Positions 24,070 through 36,255 of a DNA stretch of 64,000 nucleotides are shown here, one piece after another. The position numbers and the translations under genes are program-made. The notes under the pieces are model-generated. The model saw only the letters and a program-made list of their open reading frames with translations. It did not search any database and was not told the DNA's origin. The stretch spans positions 62,001 through 126,000 of the forward strand of contig NZ_JACXXG010000007.1 of assembly GCF_014764705.1 (NCBI RefSeq). The letters are read 5' to 3'. The first letter of the stretch is position 1; each line of letters opens with the position of its first letter. The DNA comes from Stutzerimonas kunmingensis. GTDB lineage: Bacteria > Pseudomonadota > Gammaproteobacteria > Pseudomonadales > Pseudomonadaceae.

Positions 24070-26349
24070 TCAGAGGTTTTCGTAGCGATTCATATCCAGC
24101 ACGCCCGCCTCCAGCGGCTCGGTTTCTTCGAGATAGCGGGTCAGATCGTTGAAGTAATCCCAGAAACGCGGATGGCTGCGCCGCACGCCCCAGCGGTCGA
24201 CCAGGCGCCCCAGGTGATCACTCGCCCTGACCTCCTCCAGTGCTGCGACAAATGCCGGCACCTCGGCGGCAGGCACATTGAAGAGGAAATTCGGATAGCT
24301 ACTGAGAACCCCTGGATACACCGTCAGGGTGTCCAACCTCGGCTGCCAGCGCAGCGACTCGCCGTACATGAAGGCGACGTTGCTGTGGGCGCGGTTGCGC
24401 AGCAGGCTGTATATCTCACGCCGATCGCCGCCGTACTCGATGCGCAGCAGCGTGGCCTCCGGCAGATACTGGATCGCCGGCAAGCCTCCGGCGAGTCGGT
24501 TGGTCAGACGACTGAGCGCCTGCTCGGCCCCTTGCAGGCTCGCGGGCTGCCTTGCGCGGTAGCACTGGGTACCCTGGCAACGGTTGATCGGATCGGGGGC
24601 TGCGTTGATGCCGGCGTACCTTGCCAGCATCTCTCGAGCGAACGCGCGCTTCGGATCAGCCCTGTTCAGCGTCAGCAGCGAGGGTGTCGAATCGTCGATG
24701 GAGGTGTAGGCCAAGAGCAGCTTCAGCTGCCCACCCTGCTCGTACCAGCCATCGAGGAGGGCGTGGCGTGAGGCGGCCGGCAGCAGCCGAAGGAAGTTCA
24801 GCTCCGCGCCGTTGCGAATCAGGTCGAAGTAAAGCCGTGTCTGGCCCTGATGGGAGACGTTGCCGAACACGTCGAAATTGACCACGAGTTGGTAGTAGGT
24901 GCGCTCGAGCAGCGGATAGTCCATCCACCAGAGCGTCTGCGGAATCTCGCCGATCAGCCCTTTGCGCACCGAGGCGCTGTCATGCTGGCGGAAGATGCTC
25001 AGCAATGCATTGTCATTGCCGGACCAGATCTGCTTCCACTGCGCGGGCTTGCCCGCATAGGCATTCATGCGCAGCTGTTCGTACTGGTTGCGCTTGACCC
25101 GGTAGCTCTTCCAGAACGCAAGCAGGTCGCCCATTTCATCGAACTGCCCGGGCATCGCCAGCAGCGGCGTGGTCTGTTCGCGATAGCGCCGGTCGGTAAT
25201 GTACAGATCGTGCTGCGGGTCCTGGAAGAACACCCAGAAGTTGTCGCGAATCACGTCCGTGGCGATCTGCCCGCGGCACACCGGCCCGCGGATAAAGGTG
25301 CGGACGAAATACTCGGCGTTATCCAGCATGAACTGGTACCGCGCCTCGGCAGGAATAGCCTGGAAAGTCTTGAACGGATTGGCTCTGTGATCTGCGCCGT
25401 AACCGGGGATGGCATCCACCGTCGAGTCACCGCTGAAGAACAGCGAACGGACCCGCGCCAGCTTCGCAGCGCTGAGTGGATAGGTGATGTGCGTCTTGTG
25501 CACGATCACGTCGGTAATCGGTCGCAGGCGATAGCTGAACCGGGTACCCGGATCATCGTTCGGCCGTCGCGTCGCAATGGCGTCGACCGGCTCGCCACTG
25601 GGCGTGCGCGAACGCACCAGCTGATAGAAACGACCGCCTCCCTCCCCTTCGAAGTACAGATGCGCGATGAAAAGGTGCTCATACAACCAGCGGCCAACCA
25701 GATTGCCGCGTGCACCGGGCGTGTTGAGCAAGCGTTCCCACTCGTCGATCTGCAAGGACTCGGTCGCCGAAGGCTCGGGCGGCGAACTCGCTTCGACTGC
25801 CGCGCCCTGCTCCAGCCACCGCTGCAGGAGTGCGTACTCCGTATCGCTCAGCCCGGTTACGGCGAAAGGCATGCCACCATGCATGTTGCGCCGGGCGTAG
25901 CGGTCGAACTCATCCGGCAGCGGGCAGGTGTTTTCCCGGCCGATGCCGATCTCCAGCGCCGACGGCAGCTTGGCATTGGGCGTCAACGGCTGGCTGCGAC
26001 CGAGCTCGAGCATTCGTGCCATCAGCGCAGCCTGGTTGCTCCCGCCATCGAGTACCGAATTGAAGCCCTTGCGCCGCCACGCGGCGTCGTGATCGGCGTC
26101 GAGAAACAGGCGCGTGGGCTCCTGGGCCTTTACCCGTACGCCGTTGTAGACCGGCAGCTTGTTCGCGCCGCGGGATGCACCCTCACCACTGCCGAGATTG
26201 AGCTGGCAGGGCGAGTCATAACAGGCGTGGCAAGCGACGCACTTGGCGGTGAATATCGGCTGGATATCACGCTGATAAGAGAGGGCTTCGGCGCGCGCAG
26301 CGGTGAACGAGAGGAATAGAAGGCAAGCGAGCCAGAAACGAAATGACAT
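24070..26349 (-). CDS. cti: Fatty acid cis/trans isomerase
   Basis: 759 residues, close to the usual length for Cti. A signal peptide (MSFRFWLACLLFLSFTAARA) leads to the periplasm. The cytochrome c heme site CVACH is at residues 37-41, soon after the cleavage site. The rest is the large Cti domain with FSYRLRPITDVIVHKTHITY and QDLYITDRR-like segments. The enzyme converts cis-unsaturated phospholipid acyl chains to trans, stiffening the membrane within minutes of solvent or heat stress. It is divergent from metH (162 bp between starts), the arrangement known from Pseudomonas. It is expressed constitutively in relatives; no operator is evident. Confidence 0.93.
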   Translation of the reverse strand: MSFRFWLACLLFLSFTAARAEALSYQRDIQPIFTAKCVACHACYDSPCQLNLGSGEGASRGANKLPVYNGVRVKAQEPTRLFLDADHDAAWRRKGFNSVLDGGSNQAALMARMLELGRSQPLTPNAKLPSALEIGIGRENTCPLPDEFDRYARRNMHGGMPFAVTGLSDTEYALLQRWLEQGAAVEASSPPEPSATESLQIDEWERLLNTPGARGNLVGRWLYEHLFIAHLYFEGEGGGRFYQLVRSRTPSGEPVDAIATRRPNDDPGTRFSYRLRPITDVIVHKTHITYPLSAAKLARVRSLFFSGDSTVDAIPGYGADHRANPFKTFQAIPAEARYQFMLDNAEYFVRTFIRGPVCRGQIATDVIRDNFWVFFQDPQHDLYITDRRYREQTTPLLAMPGQFDEMGDLLAFWKSYRVKRNQYEQLRMNAYAGKPAQWKQIWSGNDNALLSIFRQHDSASVRKGLIGEIPQTLWWMDYPLLERTYYQLVVNFDVFGNVSHQGQTRLYFDLIRNGAELNFLRLLPAASRHALLDGWYEQGGQLKLLLAYTSIDDSTPSLLTLNRADPKRAFAREMLARYAGINAAPDPINRCQGTQCYRARQPASLQGAEQALSRLTNRLAGGLPAIQYLPEATLLRIEYGGDRREIYSLLRNRAHSNVAFMYGESLRWQPRLDTLTVYPGVLSSYPNFLFNVPAAEVPAFVAALEEVRASDHLGRLVDRWGVRRSHPRFWDYFNDLTRYLEETEPLEAGVLDMNRYENL

Positions 26350-26511
26350 GCATCGAACGCCTTGAGATGAGTGCGCATTCTATTCGCCTCTGCCGGTTAC
26401 GGCCAACGCCTGCCAACCTGAATAATCTTCATGCAAAAGCGCGAAGGCTAAAAAAGCATGCAGCTTTGCTATCATTCGCGCTCTTTTGTCCCAGCTTTTC
26501 AGGTAGTCCCC

Positions 26512-30204
<3,693 letters not shown>

Positions 30205-30209
30205 TCCCG

Positions 30210-30234
30210 CGGCGGGCGCCGCGAGCGCCCGCCG
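30210..30234 (+). terminator. Hairpin after metH
   Basis: CGGCGGGCG and CGCCCGCCG form a perfect 9-bp stem with a 7-base loop, 5 bp after the metH stop. Without a T-run and with a gene 26 bp further on, it may attenuate rather than end transcription. Confidence 0.45.
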
Positions 30235-30260
30235 TCGTTCCGCTCAATGGAGCTTGCACC

Positions 30261-30581
30261 ATGTCATCCGAAACACCGCTGCTGATCGACGAACTCGAAA
30301 CCGCCGACATGCTGATCATCGACGACCTGCATGCCTGGCAATTCGCGCTGAACGAGGCGCTGCTCGACGATGCCGACGCCGCGGCTGAAGCCAATCAGCC
30401 ATTCGCCAGCGAAGACATCCTGCTGACGATCGATCTGGTCGACGGCCGCACACGCCGCCAGTGGCAGTTCAGCTACAACCAGATCATGGAAGCCCAGCGC
30501 CAGCCCGATGGCGAAAGCTGGCTACTGGAAGGCCCACATCGACTGCAGTGCCTCAGTGCCATCGGCGGCGAGGACGAGTAA
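30261..30581 (+). CDS. Conserved hypothetical protein downstream of metH
   Basis: 106 residues, strongly acidic: MSSETPLLIDELETADMLII at the start, IDLVDGRTRRQWQFSYNQIM in the middle. No membrane segment. I recall a Pseudomonas-restricted family (DUF5629) in the same position after metH, but I am not certain of that label. Function unknown. The gene begins 56 bp after metH with a GGAGC site. A transposon has inserted 7 bp beyond its stop codon, leaving the coding frame intact but removing whatever followed. Confidence 0.7.
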   Translation: MSSETPLLIDELETADMLIIDDLHAWQFALNEALLDDADAAAEANQPFASEDILLTIDLVDGRTRRQWQFSYNQIMEAQRQPDGESWLLEGPHRLQCLSAIGGEDE

Positions 30582-30592
30582 CGCACCTCTAG

Positions 30593-31916
30593 CAGCCTGT
30601 TGAAATTCGCCTACGCCCTGTCTGGCTTTGCGGCGTAAGGTTTACGATATCGGCTCCAATCTGCCGGGAACCCCGATTTCCATGCGTGGCGCCGATATCA
30701 CTCAGGAATCCTTGTTCACTGTCGCCAAGCTCGATGACTTCGTGCCAGCGACTCACCCCCTGCGCGCCATCCGCAAGCTGGCAGACACCGCTCTGCAGCG
30801 GATGAGCGCCCTGTTCGACACCTTGTATGCCGACACCGGCCGCGCCTCGATCGCCCCCGAGAAGCTGATGCGGGCGCAGTTGCTGCAGTTGTTCTACTCG
30901 CTGCGCAGCGAGCGGATGCTGATGGAACAGCTGGGCTACAACCTGCTGTTCCGCTGGTTCGTCGGCCTGGCCATTGATGATCCGGTGTGGGATCACTCGG
31001 TCTTCTCGAAGAATCGTGACCGCCTCAATGCCCAGGCAGTGGCCGCCGAGTTTCTGAACGAGGTGGTGCGCCTGGCGGAGAAGCAGGGGCTGATCTCGGA
31101 TGAGCACTTCTCGGTTGACGGCACATTGCTGCAAGCCTGGGCCTCTCAGAAGAGTTTCCGTCCCAAGGACGATACGCCAGACGACCCGGGCCCCGGCCCG
31201 CGCAATGCCCAGCCGGACTTCAAGGGGCACAAGCGCAGCAACGACACCCACGCCTCGACCAGCGATCCGGATGCCCGGCTGTACCGCAAGAGCCACAACA
31301 CCGGCGCGCAGCTGAGTTACATGGGGCATGTGCTGATGGAACACCGCAGTGGCCTGGTGCGCAGTGCTCATGTGACTCTGGCCGGTGGCCATGGCGAACG
31401 CGAAGCCGCGCTGGCGATGCTGAGCAAGCTGGGTGGTCGCCGTCGACGCACCCTGGCCGCGGACAAGGCTTACGACACGGCAGACTTCGTGGCCGCCTGT
31501 CGTGCCCTCGGCGTGACACCCCATGTTGCGCAGAACACCAATGGTCGGCGCAGCGCCATCGATGGCCGTACCACGCGCCACGCCGGCTATGGTCTGAGCC
31601 TGAAGATTCGCGCCTGGATCGAAACCCACTTCGGCTGGCTCAAGGCGGCGGCCGGGCTGCGCCAGGTGAAGCAACGCGGACTTGAGCGTGTCGACGCGCT
31701 GTTCCAGCTGGCCATGGCGGCAAGCAACCTGGTGCGCCTGCCGAAGCTGCTGGCTACAGGCTCAATGGCATGAGCGCGTTGACGGGGAAGGTGCGCCCGG
31801 CACCTGTGAAATCGGGCTACTTCACCTGCTCGACGCCCTGAGCAAGAGCGCGTGGCCGCGAGCACTGCCGCTACAACGCAGTGCTCGCAGTCATCACAGC
31901 GAATTTCAACAGGCTG
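30593..31916 (+). mobile_element. Complete IS5-type insertion sequence
   Basis: 1324 bp bounded by perfect 18-bp terminal inverted repeats (CAGCCTGTTGAAATTCGC at the left end, its complement at 31899-31916). CTAG is present directly outside both ends (30589-30592 and 31917-31920), the YTAR 4-bp duplication of the IS5 group. The single transposase gene is intact, so the copy is probably recent and active. Confidence 0.92.
30682..31773 (+). CDS. IS5-family transposase
   Basis: 363 residues from MRGADITQESLFTVAKLDDF. It is a DDE enzyme: the first Asp in HFSVDGTLLQAWAS (about residue 153), the second in TLAADKAYDTADF, and Glu in RAWIETHFGWLKAA with the Y(2)R(3)E(6)K-like spacing after it. The N-terminal domain (LRSERMLMEQLGYNLLFRWF) is the helical region shared by IS5-type transposases. 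It cuts and joins the element's ends at YTAR targets. A TTG-initiated extension to 30628 is possible but lacks support. Confidence 0.9.
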   Translation: MRGADITQESLFTVAKLDDFVPATHPLRAIRKLADTALQRMSALFDTLYADTGRASIAPEKLMRAQLLQLFYSLRSERMLMEQLGYNLLFRWFVGLAIDDPVWDHSVFSKNRDRLNAQAVAAEFLNEVVRLAEKQGLISDEHFSVDGTLLQAWASQKSFRPKDDTPDDPGPGPRNAQPDFKGHKRSNDTHASTSDPDARLYRKSHNTGAQLSYMGHVLMEHRSGLVRSAHVTLAGGHGEREAALAMLSKLGGRRRRTLAADKAYDTADFVAACRALGVTPHVAQNTNGRRSAIDGRTTRHAGYGLSLKIRAWIETHFGWLKAAAGLRQVKQRGLERVDALFQLAMAASNLVRLPKLLATGSMA

Positions 31917-32337
31917 CTAGCCGCCTCGCCCTGCGCGGGCGACGGCTATTGAACTCGCAGTCGTCCCCTCTCCGGCGGCTGCCACTGTTCGCACCCTCCA
32001 TCAGCGGCCGTTCGATATAGCAAGCACCATCAGGATCGCCAGCCCACGGAGAAATTGAATATTGCGATTCTTGCCGTGCCGCGCTCCGGCATCACTCATA
32101 AGCAGTCCGATATTCGCAAGCCACCACGACTACCAGCCATTGCCTGGGTCACTCAGGATCGATTCCATTACCTCGGGGCATTGTTCAACACCTGGCCAGC
32201 CTCCCGCTGCGCCCTCGCCTCAACCATGAGCAGCCGATACCGGCGTCGTTCAATCCTGGCGCGCCTCACAACATGCAGCCATTGGCGGAGACGTCCGCTA
32301 TGATCGCGCCCCTCTTTCACAAAGCCGGTCTTACGCC
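31917..32337. other. Intergenic region between the IS and pnuC
   Basis: About 420 bp with no convincing gene. TCGCCC-TGCGC-GGGCGA at about 31926-31942 could be the original terminator of the gene upstream, now separated from it by the IS. TATGAT at 32297-32302 is a possible -10 box for pnuC without a good -35. I see no riboswitch. Confidence 0.4.
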
Positions 32338-32901
32338 ATGTCTTCACTCGAACTGATCGCCTCGCTACTCGGCGTGATCGCCGTATGGCTGACGGTGCGT
32401 CAGAACCCGTGGTGCTGGCCGATCGGGCTGGGCATGGTATCGCTGTATGCCTGGTTCTTCTTCGACGCCAAGCTGTATTCACAGGTATTGCAGCATAGCG
32501 TTTTCGCTGGGATGCAGCTCTACGGCTGGTGGGCCTGGACGCGAGGTGCCGCAGGCGAACACGGTAGGCCCGTGACCGGCGCCAGCCCGCGTGAGGTGGC
32601 CATAGGCATTGCCTGTGCAGCGCTCGGCAGCCTGCTGCTCGGCAGCGCCATGGCGAGCTTCACCGAGGCCGCCTTTCCCTGGATCGACGCCACCCTCACC
32701 GCATTCAGCCTGCTCGCACAGCTGTGGATGGCCCTCAAGCGCCTGCAGTGCTGGCTCCTGTGGATCGTCGTGGATGTGCTGTTCATTGGCTTCTTCAGCT
32801 ATCAGGGCTACTGGCTGACGGCCGGCCTCTACGCGCTGTTCACCGGGCTCGCGATCATGGGGCTGCGAGAGTGGCGCACTGCACGGGTGGCGACGCGATG
32901 A
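32338..32901 (+). CDS. pnuC: Nicotinamide riboside transporter PnuC
   Basis: 187 residues with six to seven membrane segments. Family features: LGVIAVWLTVRQNPWCWPIG in the first two segments, YGWWAWTRG (about 62-70), and LQCWLLWIVVDVLFIGFFSY (about 136-155), whose tryptophans line the substrate site. It lets nicotinamide riboside into the cell by facilitated diffusion, which becomes one-way once a kinase phosphorylates it. The stop overlaps the start of the NadR-like kinase gene (ATGA), so uptake and trapping are translated together. Confidence 0.92.
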   Translation: MSSLELIASLLGVIAVWLTVRQNPWCWPIGLGMVSLYAWFFFDAKLYSQVLQHSVFAGMQLYGWWAWTRGAAGEHGRPVTGASPREVAIGIACAALGSLLLGSAMASFTEAAFPWIDATLTAFSLLAQLWMALKRLQCWLLWIVVDVLFIGFFSYQGYWLTAGLYALFTGLAIMGLREWRTARVATR

Positions 32902-33422
32902 AGGTGCTGGTGCTCACCGGTCCGGAGTCCACCGGCAAAAGCTGGCTTGCACAGCGGCTGCTGCGCACATTCGGCGGAGTGATGGTGGGCGAATACGTTC
33001 GCCATTACATCGAGCAGACGCAACGCGACACGACGCTTGCCGACATTCCAGCGATTGCCCGTGGCCAGCTGGACTGGGAAGACGCCGCGAGAATTCAGGC
33101 ACCGCCTCTGCTGATTCTCGATACCCATCTGCTGAGCAACATGCTCTGGAGTCATACGCTGTTCGGCGATTGCCCCGCCTGGCTCGAGGACGAGCTGCTG
33201 GCGCGGGATTACCACCAGCACCTGCTGCTCTCGCCCGAGGGTATCGAATGGCATGCCGACGGCCAGCGCTGCCAGCCGGATATCAGCGAAAGACTGGAGT
33301 TCTTCGAGGCATGCCGCAGCTGGCTGGTGCAGCGGGATCGGCCCTTCGTCGAGCTCGGTGGCAGCTGGACCGACCGCGAGCGGCAGGCGATCGCCCACAC
33401 CCGCGCTCTGCTAGGCGAATGA
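32898..33422 (+). CDS. NadR-like ribosylnicotinamide kinase
   Basis: 174 residues. Walker A GPESTGKSWLAQRLL starts at residue 8; VGEYVRHYIE and LDTHLLSNMLWSHTLFG are the substrate and Walker B-like segments of the NadR C-terminal kinase domain. The adenylyltransferase and HTH parts of E. coli NadR are absent, so this is the stand-alone kinase (RNK) form. It makes nicotinamide mononucleotide from the riboside supplied by PnuC, feeding NAD synthesis. It overlaps pnuC by 4 bp. Confidence 0.88.
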   Translation: MKVLVLTGPESTGKSWLAQRLLRTFGGVMVGEYVRHYIEQTQRDTTLADIPAIARGQLDWEDAARIQAPPLLILDTHLLSNMLWSHTLFGDCPAWLEDELLARDYHQHLLLSPEGIEWHADGQRCQPDISERLEFFEACRSWLVQRDRPFVELGGSWTDRERQAIAHTRALLGE

Positions 33423-33435
33423 CTGGCCGCAAGCC

Positions 33436-34344
33436 CTATGGCTGGCGGTCACGACGTAACAACAGGCCGATGGCAAGCACGACCAACAGGCTACCCGGCA
33501 ACCAGTGCACACCCATGCGCGCCGGCTGATCGAAGAACAGCAGCAACATCGAAACAAAGGGCACCAGGTAACTGTAGGCCGTAACCGCACCGGGCGTGAG
33601 AACGGATGTCGCTCGCTGCTGCAGGAAGAAGGTCATGGCGCTGGAAAAAACACCGAGGTAGGTCACCAGCAGCAGATCCAGCAGATTCATGCGCAGCAGC
33701 GACGCCGGTTGCTCCCAGACAAAGCCCATCAGGCCGATCAGCAGCGCGCCGGCGATTAGGCTCCAGAAGGTGCGCAAACCCGCCTGCCGCGGCAAAGTGC
33801 CGTTCGCCAATCCCCATTTGCTGAGCACCGGGTACAACGCCGAGGCGACACAACCGAAGAAGAAGCCCAGCTCGCCCAGGCCAAGCTGCATGCCGGAGAA
33901 ATCGCCGCCGTTCTCGGCCCATGCCAGCCCAAGCGCCCCGCTCGCACCAAGCGCCAGGATAGCCAACAGACGGCCGGCTCGCTGCTCGACACCAAGCCCG
34001 CGGCCCAGGCAGTAAGCCAGCAGCGGTACGCTGACGAACAGCGTCGCCATCGACAATGCACTGACCCGATGGGCCGCCCAGAACATGGTGCCGAAAAAGC
34101 CCGCCAGGCATAGCCCCATGGCGGCGTATAGCAACAGCGTGCGCCAACTCGGTCGCCCTTCGCTCTGGCTCCAGGCCAGCGGCGCCAGGACCAATGCCGC
34201 AATGCTGAAGCGCATGGCTGTCAGCAGCAGTGGCGGCAACCCGTCAGTGAGCAAACCCACCGCGGGGAACGACAACCCGACAAATAGCGCCCAGAGCAGC
34301 ATGCCCAGATGCGCGCGGGTGGTTCCGCCACGGCTATCGCTCAT
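33436..34344 (-). CDS. EamA/DMT-family transporter
   Basis: 302 residues with ten predicted membrane segments in two EamA repeats; TYLGVFSSAMTFFLQQRATS and VTAYSYLVPFVSMLLLFFDQ lie in the second. The ATG at 34344 has a GGAG site upstream; a longer version to 34410 is less likely. The family exports metabolites or amino acids across the inner membrane; the substrate cannot be told. It converges with the NadR-like gene and is not part of an evident operon. Confidence 0.85.
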   Translation of the reverse strand: MSDSRGGTTRAHLGMLLWALFVGLSFPAVGLLTDGLPPLLLTAMRFSIAALVLAPLAWSQSEGRPSWRTLLLYAAMGLCLAGFFGTMFWAAHRVSALSMATLFVSVPLLAYCLGRGLGVEQRAGRLLAILALGASGALGLAWAENGGDFSGMQLGLGELGFFFGCVASALYPVLSKWGLANGTLPRQAGLRTFWSLIAGALLIGLMGFVWEQPASLLRMNLLDLLLVTYLGVFSSAMTFFLQQRATSVLTPGAVTAYSYLVPFVSMLLLFFDQPARMGVHWLPGSLLVVLAIGLLLRRDRQP

Positions 34345-34452
34345 GCGCGTCTCCGGCGTGCGGTTGCCAAGGCTGGTGTTGATGGCGTGCGGATGGTGGC
34401 TGCGGTTCAAAAGCTCGCTCCCGTTGAATTGCCTCGCAGCCCATTGGGGCGA

Positions 34453-34752
34453 TTACAGACGCGAGGGGGACCGTCGAATGACCCTGATCGAGTGACTGAG
34501 GTTCGGTTTGCGCGTCACGCTGATCGGGCGCCGGGTGACCGTATCGATGGTGATGTTCCAGAAGCCGGTGCTCGGCACGACGATTTTCGCCGGGAACTTA
34601 TCGAACGCCCCACCATGGTAGGTGTGCCGGCCGCCGTTCTTGAAACTGCGGAAATTGGCATCGTTCATCAGGCGGATGTTGCAGGTCTGCGAGCATTCGA
34701 TGACGACGATGTCGTCCTCGTTGAGGTGCTCGCGCTGGTGTATGAACTTCAT
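34453..34752 (-). CDS. DUF1883-family protein
   Basis: 99 residues from MKFIHQREHLNEDDIVVIEC, with a GGAG ribosome site before the ATG. CNIRLMNDANFRSFKNGGRH and TYHGGAFDKFPAKIVVPSTG are the hallmarks of DUF1883, a small beta-rich domain that in some proteins precedes a TIR domain. Here it stands alone, followed by a basic tail (RKPNLSHSIRVIRRSPSRL). Function unknown; no signal peptide. Confidence 0.82.
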   Translation of the reverse strand: MKFIHQREHLNEDDIVVIECSQTCNIRLMNDANFRSFKNGGRHTYHGGAFDKFPAKIVVPSTGFWNITIDTVTRRPISVTRKPNLSHSIRVIRRSPSRL

Positions 34753-35084
34753 CGACTGCTCCGACAGCGCACATGGCGGCAAAGCGGCCAACGATAGCAT
34801 GCACACCCGTCGAATCGGACCGGTTGTGAGCCACGCGGGAGGCGCACCATGGTGCGCAGGCCTACGCACGGGTTGTTCAGTAGCTCGGGTTGTGTATCCT
34901 CTGTGCACCTATCCAACTGCTACCCTCCTTCCATGTCCAGCACGTCACTCCCCTGCTCTTCAAGCCTGCCCGCGGGAAGCCGACTGCTGTTTCTCTTCGA
35001 TACCGGATTGCTGGCCCTGTGGTGAAACGCGGCTCGCCGCGCACTCAACCCATCGCCAATCCAGTTCATCGAGGAATTCCGCCC
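34753..35084. other. Divergent intergenic region
   Basis: 332 bp between DUF1883 and the MFS gene. It must hold both promoters, but I see no clear -35/-10 pair, operator or small gene. Confidence 0.35.
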
Positions 35085-36233
35085 ATGCTTGCGGTCCGTA
35101 ACACCGTTCAGATCGACGCCCCTATCGTGCGCAACGCAACCCGTTGCGGTTTTTTCATGGCCGGCTTCGGCCTGTCCGTCTGGGCGCCGCTGGTGCCCTA
35201 TGTACGCGAACGCATAGAGATGACAGATGCAGTGTTCGGCCTTTTGCTGCTCTGCATCGGCGTCGGCTCGCTGACCTGGATGCCACTGTCCGGCGTGCTG
35301 GTAAGCCGCTGGGGCATTCGCCCGGTGCAGCTGTGCAGCGTCGTGCTTCTGGCGTTGGCGCTGGCCGGCATGGCCCTGACCGACTCGATGCTGTTGCTGG
35401 CCCTGTCACTGTTCTGCTTCGGCGGCAGCCTGGGCGTCATCGACGTGATCATGAACATTCAGGCGGTGCTGGTGGAGACCGCGGTCGGCCGCCGGCTGAT
35501 GTCGAACTTCCACGGCATGTACAGCCTCGGCGCCATCAGCGGCGCACTGTTGCTCACGGGCTTGCTGACCCTCGGTCTGGCGCCGGAGATCGGCAGCTTT
35601 CTGATGATCGGGCTGATCGTTGCGGCGAACCTCGGCCTGGCCCGCGGCTTTCTGCCGAATCGTGCGCCGGGCGGCGGCTTCGCCTTCGTGCGCCCCACAG
35701 GCGTGGTGTTACTCGTAGGCCTGATGTGCTTTGTCGTCTATCTGGCCGAAGGCGCCGTGCTGGACTGGAGCGCGCTTTACCTGACCGGTGAGAAAGGCCT
35801 CGAAGTGGCCAAGGGCGGCCTGGGTTACGCAGCCTTCGCCCTCATGGTGACCATCGCGCGCTTCGCTGGCGGCCCGCTGGTAAATGCACTCGGCACGGCC
35901 CGCGTCATCGCCTTTGGCGGGTTGCTCGCTGCGTTCGGCATCGGCCTGAGCCTGGCCGCCGAGCACTGGGCCGTGGCGCTGATCGGCTACGGATTGTGCG
36001 GGCTGGGCTGCGCCAACGTCTCGCCGGTGCTGATTTCGTCCCTGAGCCGGCAGGATGGTATGCCGGTGCAGCTGGCCGTTACCGTGGCGACCACCATCGG
36101 TTTCGCCGGAGTCCTCGCCGGCCCTGCCATGATGGGCGTGGTCGCGCATTTCAGCTCGCTGGGCATGGCCTTCGCGCTGCTCGCCGTCCTGCTGGTCGGC
36201 ATCGTGCCGTTCAGCCGTCGCTTCACCGCGTGA
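35085..36233 (+). CDS. MFS transporter
   Basis: 382 residues with about 12 membrane segments. The start at 35085 is supported by GAGGA 9 bases upstream and by the position of the first membrane segment (FFMAGFGLSVWAPLVPYVRE). LVSRWGIRPVQLCSVVLLAL is the loop 2-3 region, and the second half contains LGTARVIAFGGLLAAFGIGL. It resembles the YbjJ-type subgroup. Substrate unknown. It ends 22 bp before the RlmN-like gene, so they may share a transcript. Confidence 0.87.
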   Translation: MLAVRNTVQIDAPIVRNATRCGFFMAGFGLSVWAPLVPYVRERIEMTDAVFGLLLLCIGVGSLTWMPLSGVLVSRWGIRPVQLCSVVLLALALAGMALTDSMLLLALSLFCFGGSLGVIDVIMNIQAVLVETAVGRRLMSNFHGMYSLGAISGALLLTGLLTLGLAPEIGSFLMIGLIVAANLGLARGFLPNRAPGGGFAFVRPTGVVLLVGLMCFVVYLAEGAVLDWSALYLTGEKGLEVAKGGLGYAAFALMVTIARFAGGPLVNALGTARVIAFGGLLAAFGIGLSLAAEHWAVALIGYGLCGLGCANVSPVLISSLSRQDGMPVQLAVTVATTIGFAGVLAGPAMMGVVAHFSSLGMAFALLAVLLVGIVPFSRRFTA

Positions 36234-36255
36234 CCCCGGATAGAATGCGCGCCCT

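Noticed and set aside
24850..26319. A 489-codon plus-strand frame opposite cti
   Set aside because: Shadow of the cti gene, whose heme motif and signal peptide are on the minus strand.
26350..26511. Cobalamin or SAM riboswitch before metH
   Set aside because: The leader lacks the B12 box and any matching paired structure.
32055..32303. A frame of 82 codons upstream of pnuC
   Set aside because: No ribosome site, odd composition and no similarity; treated as intergenic.
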